Source: an uncultured Lachnospiraceae bacterium (lineage in GTDB: Bacteria; Bacillota; Clostridia; Lachnospirales; Lachnospiraceae). From it: a stretch of DNA of 6,831 nt. A program made the position numbers and the translations under genes. Location: positions 1 through 6,831 of the forward strand of contig CANQEB010000132.1 of assembly GCA_947594085.1 (NCBI GenBank), written 5' to 3'. The notes beneath the pieces are model-generated. The model was not told the origin of the DNA, searched no databases, and saw only the letters and a list, made by a program, of their open reading frames with translations. Below are positions 1-6,676 of this stretch, in pieces (the stretch's first letter is position 1; each line of letters starts with the position of its first letter).

Positions 1-55
1 ACAAGCACTGTGTCCTCTTCTGTCGATCGGGACACCGGTCATTGTCTATGAATAG
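1..55 (+). CDS. C-terminal end of an upstream protein, possibly an L,D-transpeptidase (YkuD) (partial)
   Basis: Reading from base 2, 17 codons run to a TAG at 53-55 and end in LLSIGTPVIVYE. The other two forward frames are also open for about 50 to 60 bases, so openness alone does not prove coding. The residues, however, look like a real protein end. YkuD-type L,D-transpeptidases, which crosslink peptidoglycan outside the membrane, commonly finish with a few residues of the form 'xGTPVxIY' a short way after their catalytic cysteine motif. That motif would lie upstream of the window and cannot be checked. The gene would be on the same strand as the cca gene, with 90 bases between them. Both the coding call and the family call rest on one short stretch. 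Confidence 0.4.
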   Translation, partial: QALCPLLSIGTPVIVYE

Positions 56-134
56 AGAGCTATGACAGATTTTGCAAATTCTGTTTATGCGCTGCAATTG
101 CAATCCAATAGCCGGAAATAAACGCCAGGCAGAT

Positions 135-139
135 GGGAG
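135..139 (+). promoter_or_regulatory. Ribosome binding site supporting the TTG start of cca
   Basis: GGGAG lies 6 bases before a TTG at 146-148. The reading frame is closed upstream by a TAA at 119-121. No ATG or GTG lies between that stop and the TTG, and the next in-frame ATG is codon 80, beyond the catalytic aspartates. The TTG is therefore the most plausible start. Confidence 0.75.
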
Positions 140-145
140 AAAACG

Positions 146-1492
146 TTGGCAGAATATAAGAGGCTTTATATTGAGATTCCGGAAAAAGCGGAGCGAATCC
201 TGCAAATTTTACATGAAAACGGATACGAGGCATATGTGGTGGGAGGCTGCGTGCGCGATTCTATCCTTAGGCGAGAGCCGGAGGACTGGGATGTTACGAC
301 ATCAGCGTCGCCGAGGCAAGTGAAAGGTTTGTTTCCGAGAACGGTAGACACCGGTATTGAACACGGTACGGTCACGGTTCTGATGGAAGGAGACGCATTT
401 GAGGTGACGACCTATCGGGTCGATGGGATTTACGACGATTGCCGCCATCCGAGGGAAGTTGTGTTCACATCGAATCTTCTCGAAGACCTAAAGAGACGAG
501 ACTTCACGATCAATGCGATGGCGTACTCGCGAGAAAGCGGACTTGTAGATGCGTTCGGTGGGATGGAGGATCTTGGAAATCGGATAGTCCGATGTGTCGG
601 TGATCCGACAGAGCGATTTTCCGAGGATGCGCTGCGCATGATGAGGGCAGTTCGCTTCGCGGCACAGCTTGGGTTTTCCGTGGATGCCGGAACGGAGGCG
701 GCGATCCGGGATATGGCGCCTAATCTCGCGCGTATCAGTGCCGAGCGAATCCAAGTGGAGCTTGTCAAGCTCCTGGTCTCTCCAAACCCGCACTGGTTCC
801 GTCTGGCCTATGAATGTGGAATAACGGCAGTCATTATGCCGGAATTCGACCGGATTATGCTGCAAAGACAGCATAATCCGCACCACGCGTACACGACGGG
901 AGAACACACCCTGCTTGCGCTGCGCAATATTCCTGGGAAGACGACACTGCGGTTGACGATGCTGTTTCACGACATGGGGAAGCCAGAGGTGTTTTCGACG
1001 GATGAGGACGGCAAGGACCATTTCCATGGACATGCAGCTCACAGTGAGACTATAGCGGTGAATATTATGAGGCGGCTCAAATTTGACAACGATACGATCC
1101 GGACGGTGCGGTGCCTTGTGCGCAATCACTCGCGCTATCCGCAGCTGTCTGCAAGTGATGTGCGCGTCTGTGCGTTCGAGATAGGGCCGGAGCTGTTTGA
1201 TGATTTTCTTTTGGTCAAGCGCGCTGACATTACGGCACATCACCCGGACATTATTCCGGACACGCTGCATTACCTCAGAGAGGTAGAACGTATCTGGCGG
1301 GATATCAAAGCACGGGGCGATTGCCTGTCGCTGCGCGATCTCAAGCTGAACGGCGGGGATCTGATCGAGGACGGGATGAGGCCAGGGCCTGCGATCGGGG
1401 CGCTCTTGCAGAAGCTTCTGGAGGAAGTACTTGAAAAGCCCGAGTGTAATGAACGGAATTATCTGTTGGAAAGGAGCCGGATTCTGCGATGA
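146..1492 (+). CDS. cca: CCA-adding tRNA nucleotidyltransferase with HD domain
   Basis: A class II CCA-adding enzyme of 448 residues, which builds or repairs the 3' CCA end of tRNAs in the cytoplasm from CTP and ATP. The N-terminal nucleotidyltransferase head has GGCVRD at 33-38 and the metal-binding pair D47/D49 in EDWDV. RRDFTINAMA follows at 117-126. The nucleotide-recognition motif EDALR is at 160-164 and RISAERIQVEL at 196-206. A metal-dependent HD domain follows, with H254, H275-D276 and probably D361; such domains in this family carry phosphohydrolase activity. The C-terminal stretch with LNGGDLIEDG and PGPAIG (about 401-417) is typical of clostridial CCA enzymes and argues against a poly(A) polymerase. 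Length is normal for the HD-containing form. The start is TTG, which can lower translation. The stop overlaps the next gene's ATG by 4 bases, suggesting translational coupling to the Nudix gene. Confidence 0.95.
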   Translation: MAEYKRLYIEIPEKAERILQILHENGYEAYVVGGCVRDSILRREPEDWDVTTSASPRQVKGLFPRTVDTGIEHGTVTVLMEGDAFEVTTYRVDGIYDDCRHPREVVFTSNLLEDLKRRDFTINAMAYSRESGLVDAFGGMEDLGNRIVRCVGDPTERFSEDALRMMRAVRFAAQLGFSVDAGTEAAIRDMAPNLARISAERIQVELVKLLVSPNPHWFRLAYECGITAVIMPEFDRIMLQRQHNPHHAYTTGEHTLLALRNIPGKTTLRLTMLFHDMGKPEVFSTDEDGKDHFHGHAAHSETIAVNIMRRLKFDNDTIRTVRCLVRNHSRYPQLSASDVRVCAFEIGPELFDDFLLVKRADITAHHPDIIPDTLHYLREVERIWRDIKARGDCLSLRDLKLNGGDLIEDGMRPGPAIGALLQKLLEEVLEKPECNERNYLLERSRILR

Positions 1493-1962
1493 GATCTCCG
1501 CTTACGACTTTGTGCTATATAGAGAAAGAAGAATGCTATCTGATGCTGCATCGCGTCAGCAAGAAGAATGATGTCAACAAGGACAAATGGATTGGCGTTG
1601 GGGGACATTTCGAGGAGGGTGAGAGCCCGGAAGAGTGCCTGCTGCGGGAGGCTGAGGAGGAGACCGGGCTTGCGTTGAAATCCTGGAGATTCCGTGGAAT
1701 CGTGACCTTTGTCGCAGAGGGTTGGCCGGTGGAGTACATGTGTCTGTATACGGCGGATGAGTTTGAAGGAGAGCTGAAGGCGTGCGATGAGGGAACGCTT
1801 GAGTGGGTTCCCAAGGCAGAGCTGATGCACCTGAACCTCTGGGAGGGCGATAAGCTTTTCCTTCGCTTGCTGGCCGAGGATGCGCCGTTTTTTTCGATGA
1901 AGCTGGTGTATCGTGGTGACGAGCTTGTGAGTGCATCGCTTGATGGGAAAAGGCTTACTTAG
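1489..1962 (+). CDS. Nudix hydrolase, 8-oxo-dGTP diphosphatase (MutT) type
   Basis: A 157-residue single-domain cytoplasmic Nudix hydrolase. The Nudix box runs from G39 to L61. It has the G-x5-E spacing (G39, E45) and ends in REAEEETGL at 53-61, which contains the glutamates that bind the catalytic metal. Ahead of it, LCYIEKEECYLMLHR and KDKWIGVGGHFEEG match the clostridial MutT-like group usually annotated as 8-oxo-dGTP diphosphatase, which removes oxidised nucleotides before they are built into DNA. The exact substrate cannot be read from sequence, and other (d)NTPs are possible. The ATG lies inside the overlapping ATGA at the cca stop. An AAGGAG at 1471-1476 lies 12 bases ahead of it, somewhat far, which suits translation by coupling. 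Codons past the Nudix box continue in the usual family pattern to LASLDGKRLT-like residues at the end, with no sign of truncation. Confidence 0.9.
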   Translation: MRSPLTTLCYIEKEECYLMLHRVSKKNDVNKDKWIGVGGHFEEGESPEECLLREAEEETGLALKSWRFRGIVTFVAEGWPVEYMCLYTADEFEGELKACDEGTLEWVPKAELMHLNLWEGDKLFLRLLAEDAPFFSMKLVYRGDELVSASLDGKRLT

Positions 1963-2053
1963 GGCAAGGATTGACGTGATTTGAGATGGCTTGACGGTTG
2001 TTTGGAAGCGCGACTTGAAATGGATCGGGATGACTAGATACAGGTTCCGACAC

Positions 2054-2060
2054 GAGGAGG
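2054..2060 (+). promoter_or_regulatory. Ribosome binding site fixing the DMT transporter start at 2066
   Basis: GAGGAGG lies 5 bases before the ATG at 2066 and is the strongest Shine-Dalgarno match on the plus strand of this window. It selects this ATG over the in-frame TTG at 1991 and ATG at 2030. Those earlier starts would add a charged, non-helical tail ahead of the first membrane segment. Confidence 0.85.
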
Positions 2061-2065
2061 ATATT

Positions 2066-3034
2066 ATGAAATCATCGGTGAGAAACCCCATACTGCTGTT
2101 ACTGACAGCAGTGATCTGGGGCGTTGCTTTTGTTGCGCAAAGCGTCGGCATGGATTATGTCGGGGCTTTCACATTTAATTTTACACGCTGTATCATTGGC
2201 GGCCTTGTGCTGATTCCGTGTATATTTTTTCTGGATTGGCTGAAACAGAGAGAAAAAGGGAATACGTTGCCGGGGGAAAGCATCGGCAATAGCAGCGCGG
2301 ACGCCGAGATCATGAATGAGACAGGGACGTCGGGTAATCTGGGTCGAATGCAGGGACAAAAAACATTGTTCGCAGGCGGTATTTGCTGTGGGATAGCACT
2401 CTGTGTGGCAAGCAATCTTCAGCAGTTTGGCATTAAGTATACTACAGTCGGAAAAGCTGGTTTTATCACGGCAATGTATATTGTTCTGGTTCCACTCTTC
2501 GGGGTTTTCCTGAAGAAGCGAATTGGCCTCAAGGTGTGGATCAGCGTGATGCTTGCGGTGGCAGGTCTTTATCTGCTATGCATCACGGAAGGCCTTTCGC
2601 TTGGCTGGGGAGACTTTTTGGTGTTGCTCTGCGCGGTTGTATTTTCCATACATATTCTGGTTATTGATTATTTCTCCCCCAAAGTGGATGGCGTGAAGAT
2701 GTCATGTATTCAATTCTTCGTGTGTGGGCTGATCTCCGGCGTCGGGATGTTGATCTGGGAGAAGCCGGATATCCACGCGATTCTCCAGGCCTGGTTGCCG
2801 ATCTTGTATGCGGGTGTAATGTCGTGTGGCGTCGCGTATACGCTGCAGATTGTGGGGCAGAAGGGGATGAATCCAACGGTCGCGTCGCTGATTTTGAGCC
2901 TGGAATCCGTAGTATCGGTCCTCGCAGGTTGGATCTTGTTGGGACAAAGATTGAGTGCGCGTGAACTGTCGGGCTGCGCGCTGATGTTCGCCGCGATTAT
3001 TCTCGCTCAGCTTCCGCAGAAGGAAAAGATATGA
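2066..3034 (+). CDS. EamA/DMT-family membrane transporter
   Basis: A 322-residue inner-membrane protein of the drug/metabolite transporter superfamily, built from two EamA repeats with about ten membrane helices (roughly 9-26, 33-57, 101-119, 128-149, 155-173, 182-200, 212-230, 243-262, 270-292 and 300-315). TAVIWGVAFVAQ near the N-terminus and GKAGFITAMYIVLVPLFG at about 129-146 are hallmark EamA stretches. SLILSLESVVSVLAGW at 274-289 is the matching part of the second repeat. Family members export or import amino acids, nucleotides, drugs or other small metabolites, and the substrate here is unknown. One oddity is a hydrophilic loop of about 40 residues (61-100) between helices 2 and 3, rich in G, N, S and E and longer than usual. 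The stop overlaps the radical SAM gene by 4 bases, so the two are probably translated together. Confidence 0.9.
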   Translation: MKSSVRNPILLLLTAVIWGVAFVAQSVGMDYVGAFTFNFTRCIIGGLVLIPCIFFLDWLKQREKGNTLPGESIGNSSADAEIMNETGTSGNLGRMQGQKTLFAGGICCGIALCVASNLQQFGIKYTTVGKAGFITAMYIVLVPLFGVFLKKRIGLKVWISVMLAVAGLYLLCITEGLSLGWGDFLVLLCAVVFSIHILVIDYFSPKVDGVKMSCIQFFVCGLISGVGMLIWEKPDIHAILQAWLPILYAGVMSCGVAYTLQIVGQKGMNPTVASLILSLESVVSVLAGWILLGQRLSARELSGCALMFAAIILAQLPQKEKI

Positions 3035-3969
3035 GACAGGATTGTGAGAGTTCCTCCGGATATGATTCGGGCTGTATGCTGTGTCCCAGGGCATGCGGTG
3101 CGGATCGCACAGTAGGAAAACGCGGACGATGTGGTGTGGATGACAGGATCAAGGTTGCGCGCGCGGCGCTTCACATGTGGGAGGAACCGTGTATTTCGGG
3201 TGAAGAAGGCTCGGGAGCCGTTTTCTTTTCGGGCTGTCCGCTTGGCTGCGTCTACTGTCAGAATCGAGAGATTTCACGCGGAGAGCGTGGCGAGACAATT
3301 TCAGAGGAGCGGCTTGCTGAGATTTTTCTGGAACTGCAGCAGCAGAAAGCGAACAATATCAATCTGGTGACTGCTGGCCATTTTTTACCGCAGGTGCGGG
3401 ATGCGCTTTTACTGGCGAAGAGGCGTGGCTTGAGGATCCCAATCGTCTATAACAGCAGTGCCTATGAGAAACCAGAGGCGTTGCTTCAGCTGGAAGGCCT
3501 GGTGGATGTTTACCTGCCGGATTTTAAATATATGAGTTCTGCGCTTGCCGCAAGCTATTCAAAAGCTCCCGACTATCCTCAGGTCGCAACAGCGGCGATA
3601 CGGGAGATGGTACGTCAGAGACCTGAGCCACAGTTCGATGAGCGGGGCATGATGGTGGCTGGCGTCATAGTACGGCATTTGCTCCTTCCTGGGCAGGTAC
3701 GTGAGGCAAAAAAGATTGTGCAGTATCTGTATGAAGAGTATGGAAACCAGATATATATCAGTTTGATGAACCAGTATACGCCGATGGCGACGCTGTCCGA
3801 CGATCCGCTGCTTGGACGCCGCGTGACGAAGCGTGAGTACGAACGACTGCTCAGTTTCGCGGCGGAGCTTGGTGTAGAGCAGGGGTTTTATCAGGAAGGA
3901 GAAACTGCCAGAGAAAGCTTTATCCCGGAATTTGACTGTCAAGGTGTGTTGAGAAAATGTGAGGAATAG
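3031..3969 (+). CDS. Radical SAM protein, PflA-like (COG1313 type)
   Basis: A cytoplasmic radical SAM protein of 312 residues. The cluster-binding motif CxxxCxxC is C69, C73 and C76 in SGCPLGCVYCQN. These cysteines would hold the 4Fe-4S cluster that cleaves S-adenosylmethionine. Further family stretches follow: NINLVTAGHFLPQ (109-121), VYNSSAYE (139-146), DVYLPDFKY (159-167), RHLLLPG (215-221), SLMNQYTP (244-251) and ESFIPEFD (295-302). Together these match the pyruvate formate-lyase activating enzyme-like group often called PflX/COG1313. The group's substrate is not established, and no glycyl radical enzyme is in view as a partner. The N-terminus has four more cysteines, C15, C18, C22 and C34, in a CxLCPRxCG...GxCG pattern that could bind metal. 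The ATG overlaps the transporter's stop by 4 bases, and AAGGAAAA at about 3020-3027 serves as a modest ribosome binding site. The product should not be assumed to activate pyruvate formate-lyase. Confidence 0.88.
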   Translation: MRQDCESSSGYDSGCMLCPRACGADRTVGKRGRCGVDDRIKVARAALHMWEEPCISGEEGSGAVFFSGCPLGCVYCQNREISRGERGETISEERLAEIFLELQQQKANNINLVTAGHFLPQVRDALLLAKRRGLRIPIVYNSSAYEKPEALLQLEGLVDVYLPDFKYMSSALAASYSKAPDYPQVATAAIREMVRQRPEPQFDERGMMVAGVIVRHLLLPGQVREAKKIVQYLYEEYGNQIYISLMNQYTPMATLSDDPLLGRRVTKREYERLLSFAAELGVEQGFYQEGETARESFIPEFDCQGVLRKCEE

Positions 3970-3984
3970 TTAAATAAAGAATTG

Positions 3985-4016
3985 ACTGCCCACCATCAAA
4001 AGGCGGGCAGTTTCTT
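3985..4016. terminator. Intrinsic terminator, probably bidirectional, between convergent genes
   Basis: ACTGCCC at 3985-3991 pairs with GGGCAGT at 4005-4011. After an A-C mismatch (3992/4004), two more G-C pairs (3993-3994 with 4002-4003) close a 7-base loop, ATCAAAA. Downstream on the plus strand is TTTCTT. On the minus strand the sequence leaving the hairpin is CAATTCTTTATTTA, also T-rich. The hairpin starts 15 bases after the radical SAM stop and lies directly beyond the stop of the minus-strand gene, whose TAA occupies 4015-4017. The position and the tails on both sides support termination in both directions. Confidence 0.75.
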
Positions 4017-5169
4017 AATGGTCTTTTGTGGGAATATAACTGTCATCGTCGATTCCCTGCAGCTGAATCGTGCCTGTTTCCTTATATTCCGCCTTCAGGC
4101 GGTTGTAATCTTCACGGCGCTTCTGTAGATATTCGTCTACATTTTTTTTCGTGACATGGTAGCCGAACCCTGGGTAGGAGGCCTTCCCGGCGACCGTGTC
4201 GATTACCAGATCGGACACTTCATACGTACAGTGTGCTTGATCCAGATAATTGTATGGGTTCATGTTGATGCCGCTGTATCCATTGAAATCCCAGTAATCT
4301 GTGATTTGCGCAAAGTCGCGCATATAGTTCCAGAAATAGGTGGATTCGATATTTGTCAAGCCGCTGACAAAGGTTGGATTGAACCAAAACTGCAGCTCTA
4401 CTCCTGCCGCTTTACATTCAGCCTTGATCTGTTTGACCAGATTGAGGCATTCTCTGGAGTAGACGTCTTTCGAGTTTGTTGTGAAAAGCTTTTCCAGGCG
4501 CTCCGGAAAGTCTATCAATACGTTTCTCTGAACGTAATAATCGATATTTATATTTCGACGTTCATACATTAGATTCAGATTTCGCTCGCCGTGCAAATAG
4601 TTTTCGGTATAGACAGACTTCCCGTTTTGAAATTCATCCCATATTTTTTTGAGGCCTTTTGTCACGTCAAACGTCAGAAAATGGATGTATTCTGCTATCT
4701 GTGGTTCATCCTTCCAGACCGCAGGGATTTGCATGACATCAGCATCAGACTTGTAGGAAAGCCGATCCGTTTCCTTTCCTCCCATGCAGATAATTATTTT
4801 TTTGACATTTGTGTGTTTTAGGAGAAAGTCTACAATCACCTTGTATTCAGGCATGGTACCATGATATTCGAATAAATTGTAATATCGGTAACCATCCATC
4901 TCCTGCAGCTTTTCCGCGCGATAAGAGCCAGCCTTGGATCCGCCAAGCACATATGCGTCATATTGGTCACCGAAGTTCAAGATATGGTTTCCCTTCAAGA
5001 CGCGATAGTATGTCTCGTCAGTGCCAACTTTAAAGTCTATATCGGCATAGTCCCCAGACTGGAATGTGAAGTATCCATATATATCTGCGTAATAATTTAC
5101 ACCAGAGATAAACAGCAGTACCGCAAGGATAAATCCCAGCATGCCGAAACACCATCTCTTATATCGCAT
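4015..5169 (-). CDS. Membrane-anchored SGNH-hydrolase-like partner of the MBOAT acyltransferase
   Basis: A protein of 384 residues with one N-terminal hydrophobic segment (about 6-27), without a clear signal-peptidase site, so it is probably anchored with the rest outside the cell. The start is well supported by AGGAGGG (5183-5177) 7 bases ahead of the ATG. The family is not recognised by name, but the order of motifs suggests an SGNH-like fold. YVLGGSKAGSY puts S78 in the position of a nucleophile (GGSKAG, 76-81). YYNLFEYHGTMPE (96-108) resembles block II. IIICMGGKETD (125-135) occupies the block III place but lacks the usual GxN. D310-Q-A-H313 matches the C-terminal DxxH pair. DltD, AlgJ/AlgX and PatB are SGNH-like proteins that receive or transfer acyl groups beside an MBOAT protein, and the gene directly upstream here is an MBOAT. 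An acyltransferase or esterase role on a surface polymer is therefore inferred. The last 50 or so residues are charged and polar. Confidence 0.65.
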   Translation of the reverse strand: MRYKRWCFGMLGFILAVLLFISGVNYYADIYGYFTFQSGDYADIDFKVGTDETYYRVLKGNHILNFGDQYDAYVLGGSKAGSYRAEKLQEMDGYRYYNLFEYHGTMPEYKVIVDFLLKHTNVKKIIICMGGKETDRLSYKSDADVMQIPAVWKDEPQIAEYIHFLTFDVTKGLKKIWDEFQNGKSVYTENYLHGERNLNLMYERRNINIDYYVQRNVLIDFPERLEKLFTTNSKDVYSRECLNLVKQIKAECKAAGVELQFWFNPTFVSGLTNIESTYFWNYMRDFAQITDYWDFNGYSGINMNPYNYLDQAHCTYEVSDLVIDTVAGKASYPGFGYHVTKKNVDEYLQKRREDYNRLKAEYKETGTIQLQGIDDDSYIPTKDH

Positions 5170-5176
5170 CTATAGT

Positions 5177-5183
5177 CCCTCCT
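5177..5183 (-). promoter_or_regulatory. Strong ribosome binding site of the SGNH-like gene
   Basis: On the minus strand AGGAGGG stands 7 bases before the ATG at 5169-5167. It lies in the 67-base gap after the MBOAT stop (5239-5237). No convincing terminator or promoter is seen in that gap; TCTGC (5212-5216) and GCAGA (5230-5234) form only a weak 5-base stem. The two genes are therefore probably transcribed together, with independent translation initiation for the second. Confidence 0.8.
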
Positions 5184-5236
5184 AAATACGAATCTGTCAT
5201 TGCCGCAGCTGTCTGCTCGATTGCTCAGGGCAGAAT

Positions 5237-6670
5237 CTAAAATTGAAAATACAGGAACTGCACAACCTGGTTCATCCTTGACAGGCAGATGGCAAGCAGA
5301 ATCGCAGCGTAGATGAAATGAATCAAATTCGGTTTAAATTTCTCCGACAGAGTTTTGGTGGTCGGAGCGAACCAACAGATCATGAGTCCGATAAACACGA
5401 CGATTCCCTCCCGCTGATGGTGGATCACAAAGAGGACGATCCGCTGGAACGCATTGGAAATTCCTGACGCAAAAAACGCGGGGAAATTAAACATGCTCTT
5501 GTAGACCATCCAGGTATCCTGCAGGTTTGAAGCCACAAAGATTACTCTGGTCAGGACGATAAAGAAGAAGGTCGTCGTGACCCCGATAAAGTATGGCGGT
5601 TCCTTGTCATTGTAGCTCAGGTATGCCGCGATGCAGACAAGAATACCGTTCATGATTCCCCAGATGATGAAATTCCAGCCGGCACCGTGCCAGATGCCGG
5701 AGACCAGGAACGTGACCATTGTGGCCACATAGTAATTGCGCCATTTGTTGCCTTTGCGGAACACATTTTTGAATACGTAGGCGCCAAGAAAGCGGGAGAG
5801 TGTCATGTGCTGGCGCTGCCAATACACCTGAAAATTTCTTGCGCGAAACGGCGCATTGAAGTTTTCCGGGAGATGGATGTTAAACAGTAATCCCAGACCG
5901 ATCGCCATATCAGTATATCCGGACAGATCGAAGTAGTAGGAGACAGAGTATGCGATCGTGTAGAACCAGGACTCCAATAAAGTGATATTCGGATTGATGT
6001 TTGCATAAAAATTAGCTGCCGAATTGTTCAGAGGGTCTGCGAGCAGCATCTTCTTCGCGCAGCCAATCGAAAATACAAAAATACCCAGCGCAATGTTGTT
6101 GTAATTGATCTTCATGTTGCGCGTGTCTTCGAACTGCGGCGCGATTTCCTTGTGATGGACGATCGGGCCAACGATCAGCTGCGGGAAGAAGGTGATAAAG
6201 AGCAGATAATCCAGCACGTGATATTCCCTTGTCTCCCCGCGGTAAGAATCGACCAGGAATGCAATCAGCTGGAAAGTGAAGAACGAGATGCCGATCGGAA
6301 GCGCGATATTTTTTAGCACAAAGTCGGTTCCGGTCAGTGCATTTATGTTTTCGACAAAGAAGTCATAGTATTTGTAGTATCCGAGCAGACATACATTTCC
6401 AAGGACACCTATAGCCAGCAGAAACCTTCTCTGCAGACGATTCTCATCGCCCTGCAGACGGCAGAGTGCGGAACCGACGACATAGTTTGCAAAGACACTT
6501 CCCATAAAAAAAGGAAAGAAATCCGGGCTGCCCTGTGAGTAGAAGAACATGGAAGCCAGGATTAACCAAATTTTTGAAATATAGTAAAACCTGAATTTAT
6601 TCAGGATACCGTATCCGCCCGCGACGACAGGCAGGAACAGAAACAGGAACTTGTACGATGAAAATATCAT
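5237..6670 (-). CDS. MBOAT-family O-acyltransferase, AlgI-like
   Basis: A 477-residue polytopic membrane protein of the membrane-bound O-acyltransferase family, of about the usual AlgI length. Such proteins pass acyl groups from the cytoplasm through the membrane to a surface polymer or to an extracellular partner. The family histidine is H328 in SGIWHGAGWNFIIWG (324-338). A second conserved histidine, H288, lies in YWQRQHMTLSRFL (283-295). Other AlgI-type stretches are LPIGISFFTFQ (124-134), FFPQLIVGPIVHHKE (161-175), YYFDLSGYTDMAIGLG (245-260) and the terminal FLYFQF. Two departures from the common AlgI pattern are visible. WQRQH replaces the usual WRRWH, and the segment after it reads YVFKNVFRKG rather than the usual tyrosine- and glycine-rich YLYIPLGG type. 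GGGAG at 6684-6680, inside the end of the preceding gene, lies 9 bases before the ATG, suggesting translational coupling. The downstream SGNH-like gene is its likely partner. Alginate itself is unlikely as substrate in a Firmicute. Confidence 0.92.
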   Translation of the reverse strand: MIFSSYKFLFLFLPVVAGGYGILNKFRFYYISKIWLILASMFFYSQGSPDFFPFFMGSVFANYVVGSALCRLQGDENRLQRRFLLAIGVLGNVCLLGYYKYYDFFVENINALTGTDFVLKNIALPIGISFFTFQLIAFLVDSYRGETREYHVLDYLLFITFFPQLIVGPIVHHKEIAPQFEDTRNMKINYNNIALGIFVFSIGCAKKMLLADPLNNSAANFYANINPNITLLESWFYTIAYSVSYYFDLSGYTDMAIGLGLLFNIHLPENFNAPFRARNFQVYWQRQHMTLSRFLGAYVFKNVFRKGNKWRNYYVATMVTFLVSGIWHGAGWNFIIWGIMNGILVCIAAYLSYNDKEPPYFIGVTTTFFFIVLTRVIFVASNLQDTWMVYKSMFNFPAFFASGISNAFQRIVLFVIHHQREGIVVFIGLMICWFAPTTKTLSEKFKPNLIHFIYAAILLAICLSRMNQVVQFLYFQF

Positions 6671-6676
6671 ATGTGT

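Noticed and set aside
71..102. Small palindromes TTTGCAAA (71-78) and TGCAATTGCA (93-102) upstream of cca
   Set aside because: They are short and A/T-rich, without a T tail or a second copy. An operator is possible but nothing else supports it, and no terminator or clear promoter is visible in 56-134.
72..323. An 83-codon plus-strand frame starting before cca
   Set aside because: It overlaps the catalytic start of cca in another frame, is rich in R, K and W, and has no family resemblance or good ribosome binding site.
488..1270. A 260-codon open frame on the minus strand opposite cca
   Set aside because: It lies wholly inside the strongly supported cca gene, has no recognisable motif, and its composition (rich in R, H and S) is typical of the complement of a coding strand.
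2015..2042. A possible promoter (TTGAAA at 2015-2020 and GATACA at 2037-2042) before the transporter gene
   Set aside because: The -35 match is fair but the -10 matches only three of six positions, so it is too weak to list as a feature.
1991..2065. An earlier TTG start for the transporter that adds 25 residues
   Set aside because: There is no ribosome binding site ahead of 1991, while GAGGAGG stands 5 bases before the ATG at 2066. The added residues are charged and unlike the family's N-terminus.
1459..2151. A 230-codon open frame on the minus strand opposite the Nudix gene
   Set aside because: It covers the Nudix gene and the start of the transporter and has no domain-like sequence, so it is read as an antisense shadow.
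4156..4572. A 138-codon plus-strand frame opposite the SGNH-like gene
   Set aside because: The minus-strand gene has a strong ribosome binding site, a membrane anchor and coherent motifs. This frame has none of these.
5237..6670. A D-alanylation (Dlt) operon
   Set aside because: No DltA ligase or DltC carrier protein is present, the MBOAT is closer to AlgI than DltB in its motifs, and the partner lacks clear DltD signatures.
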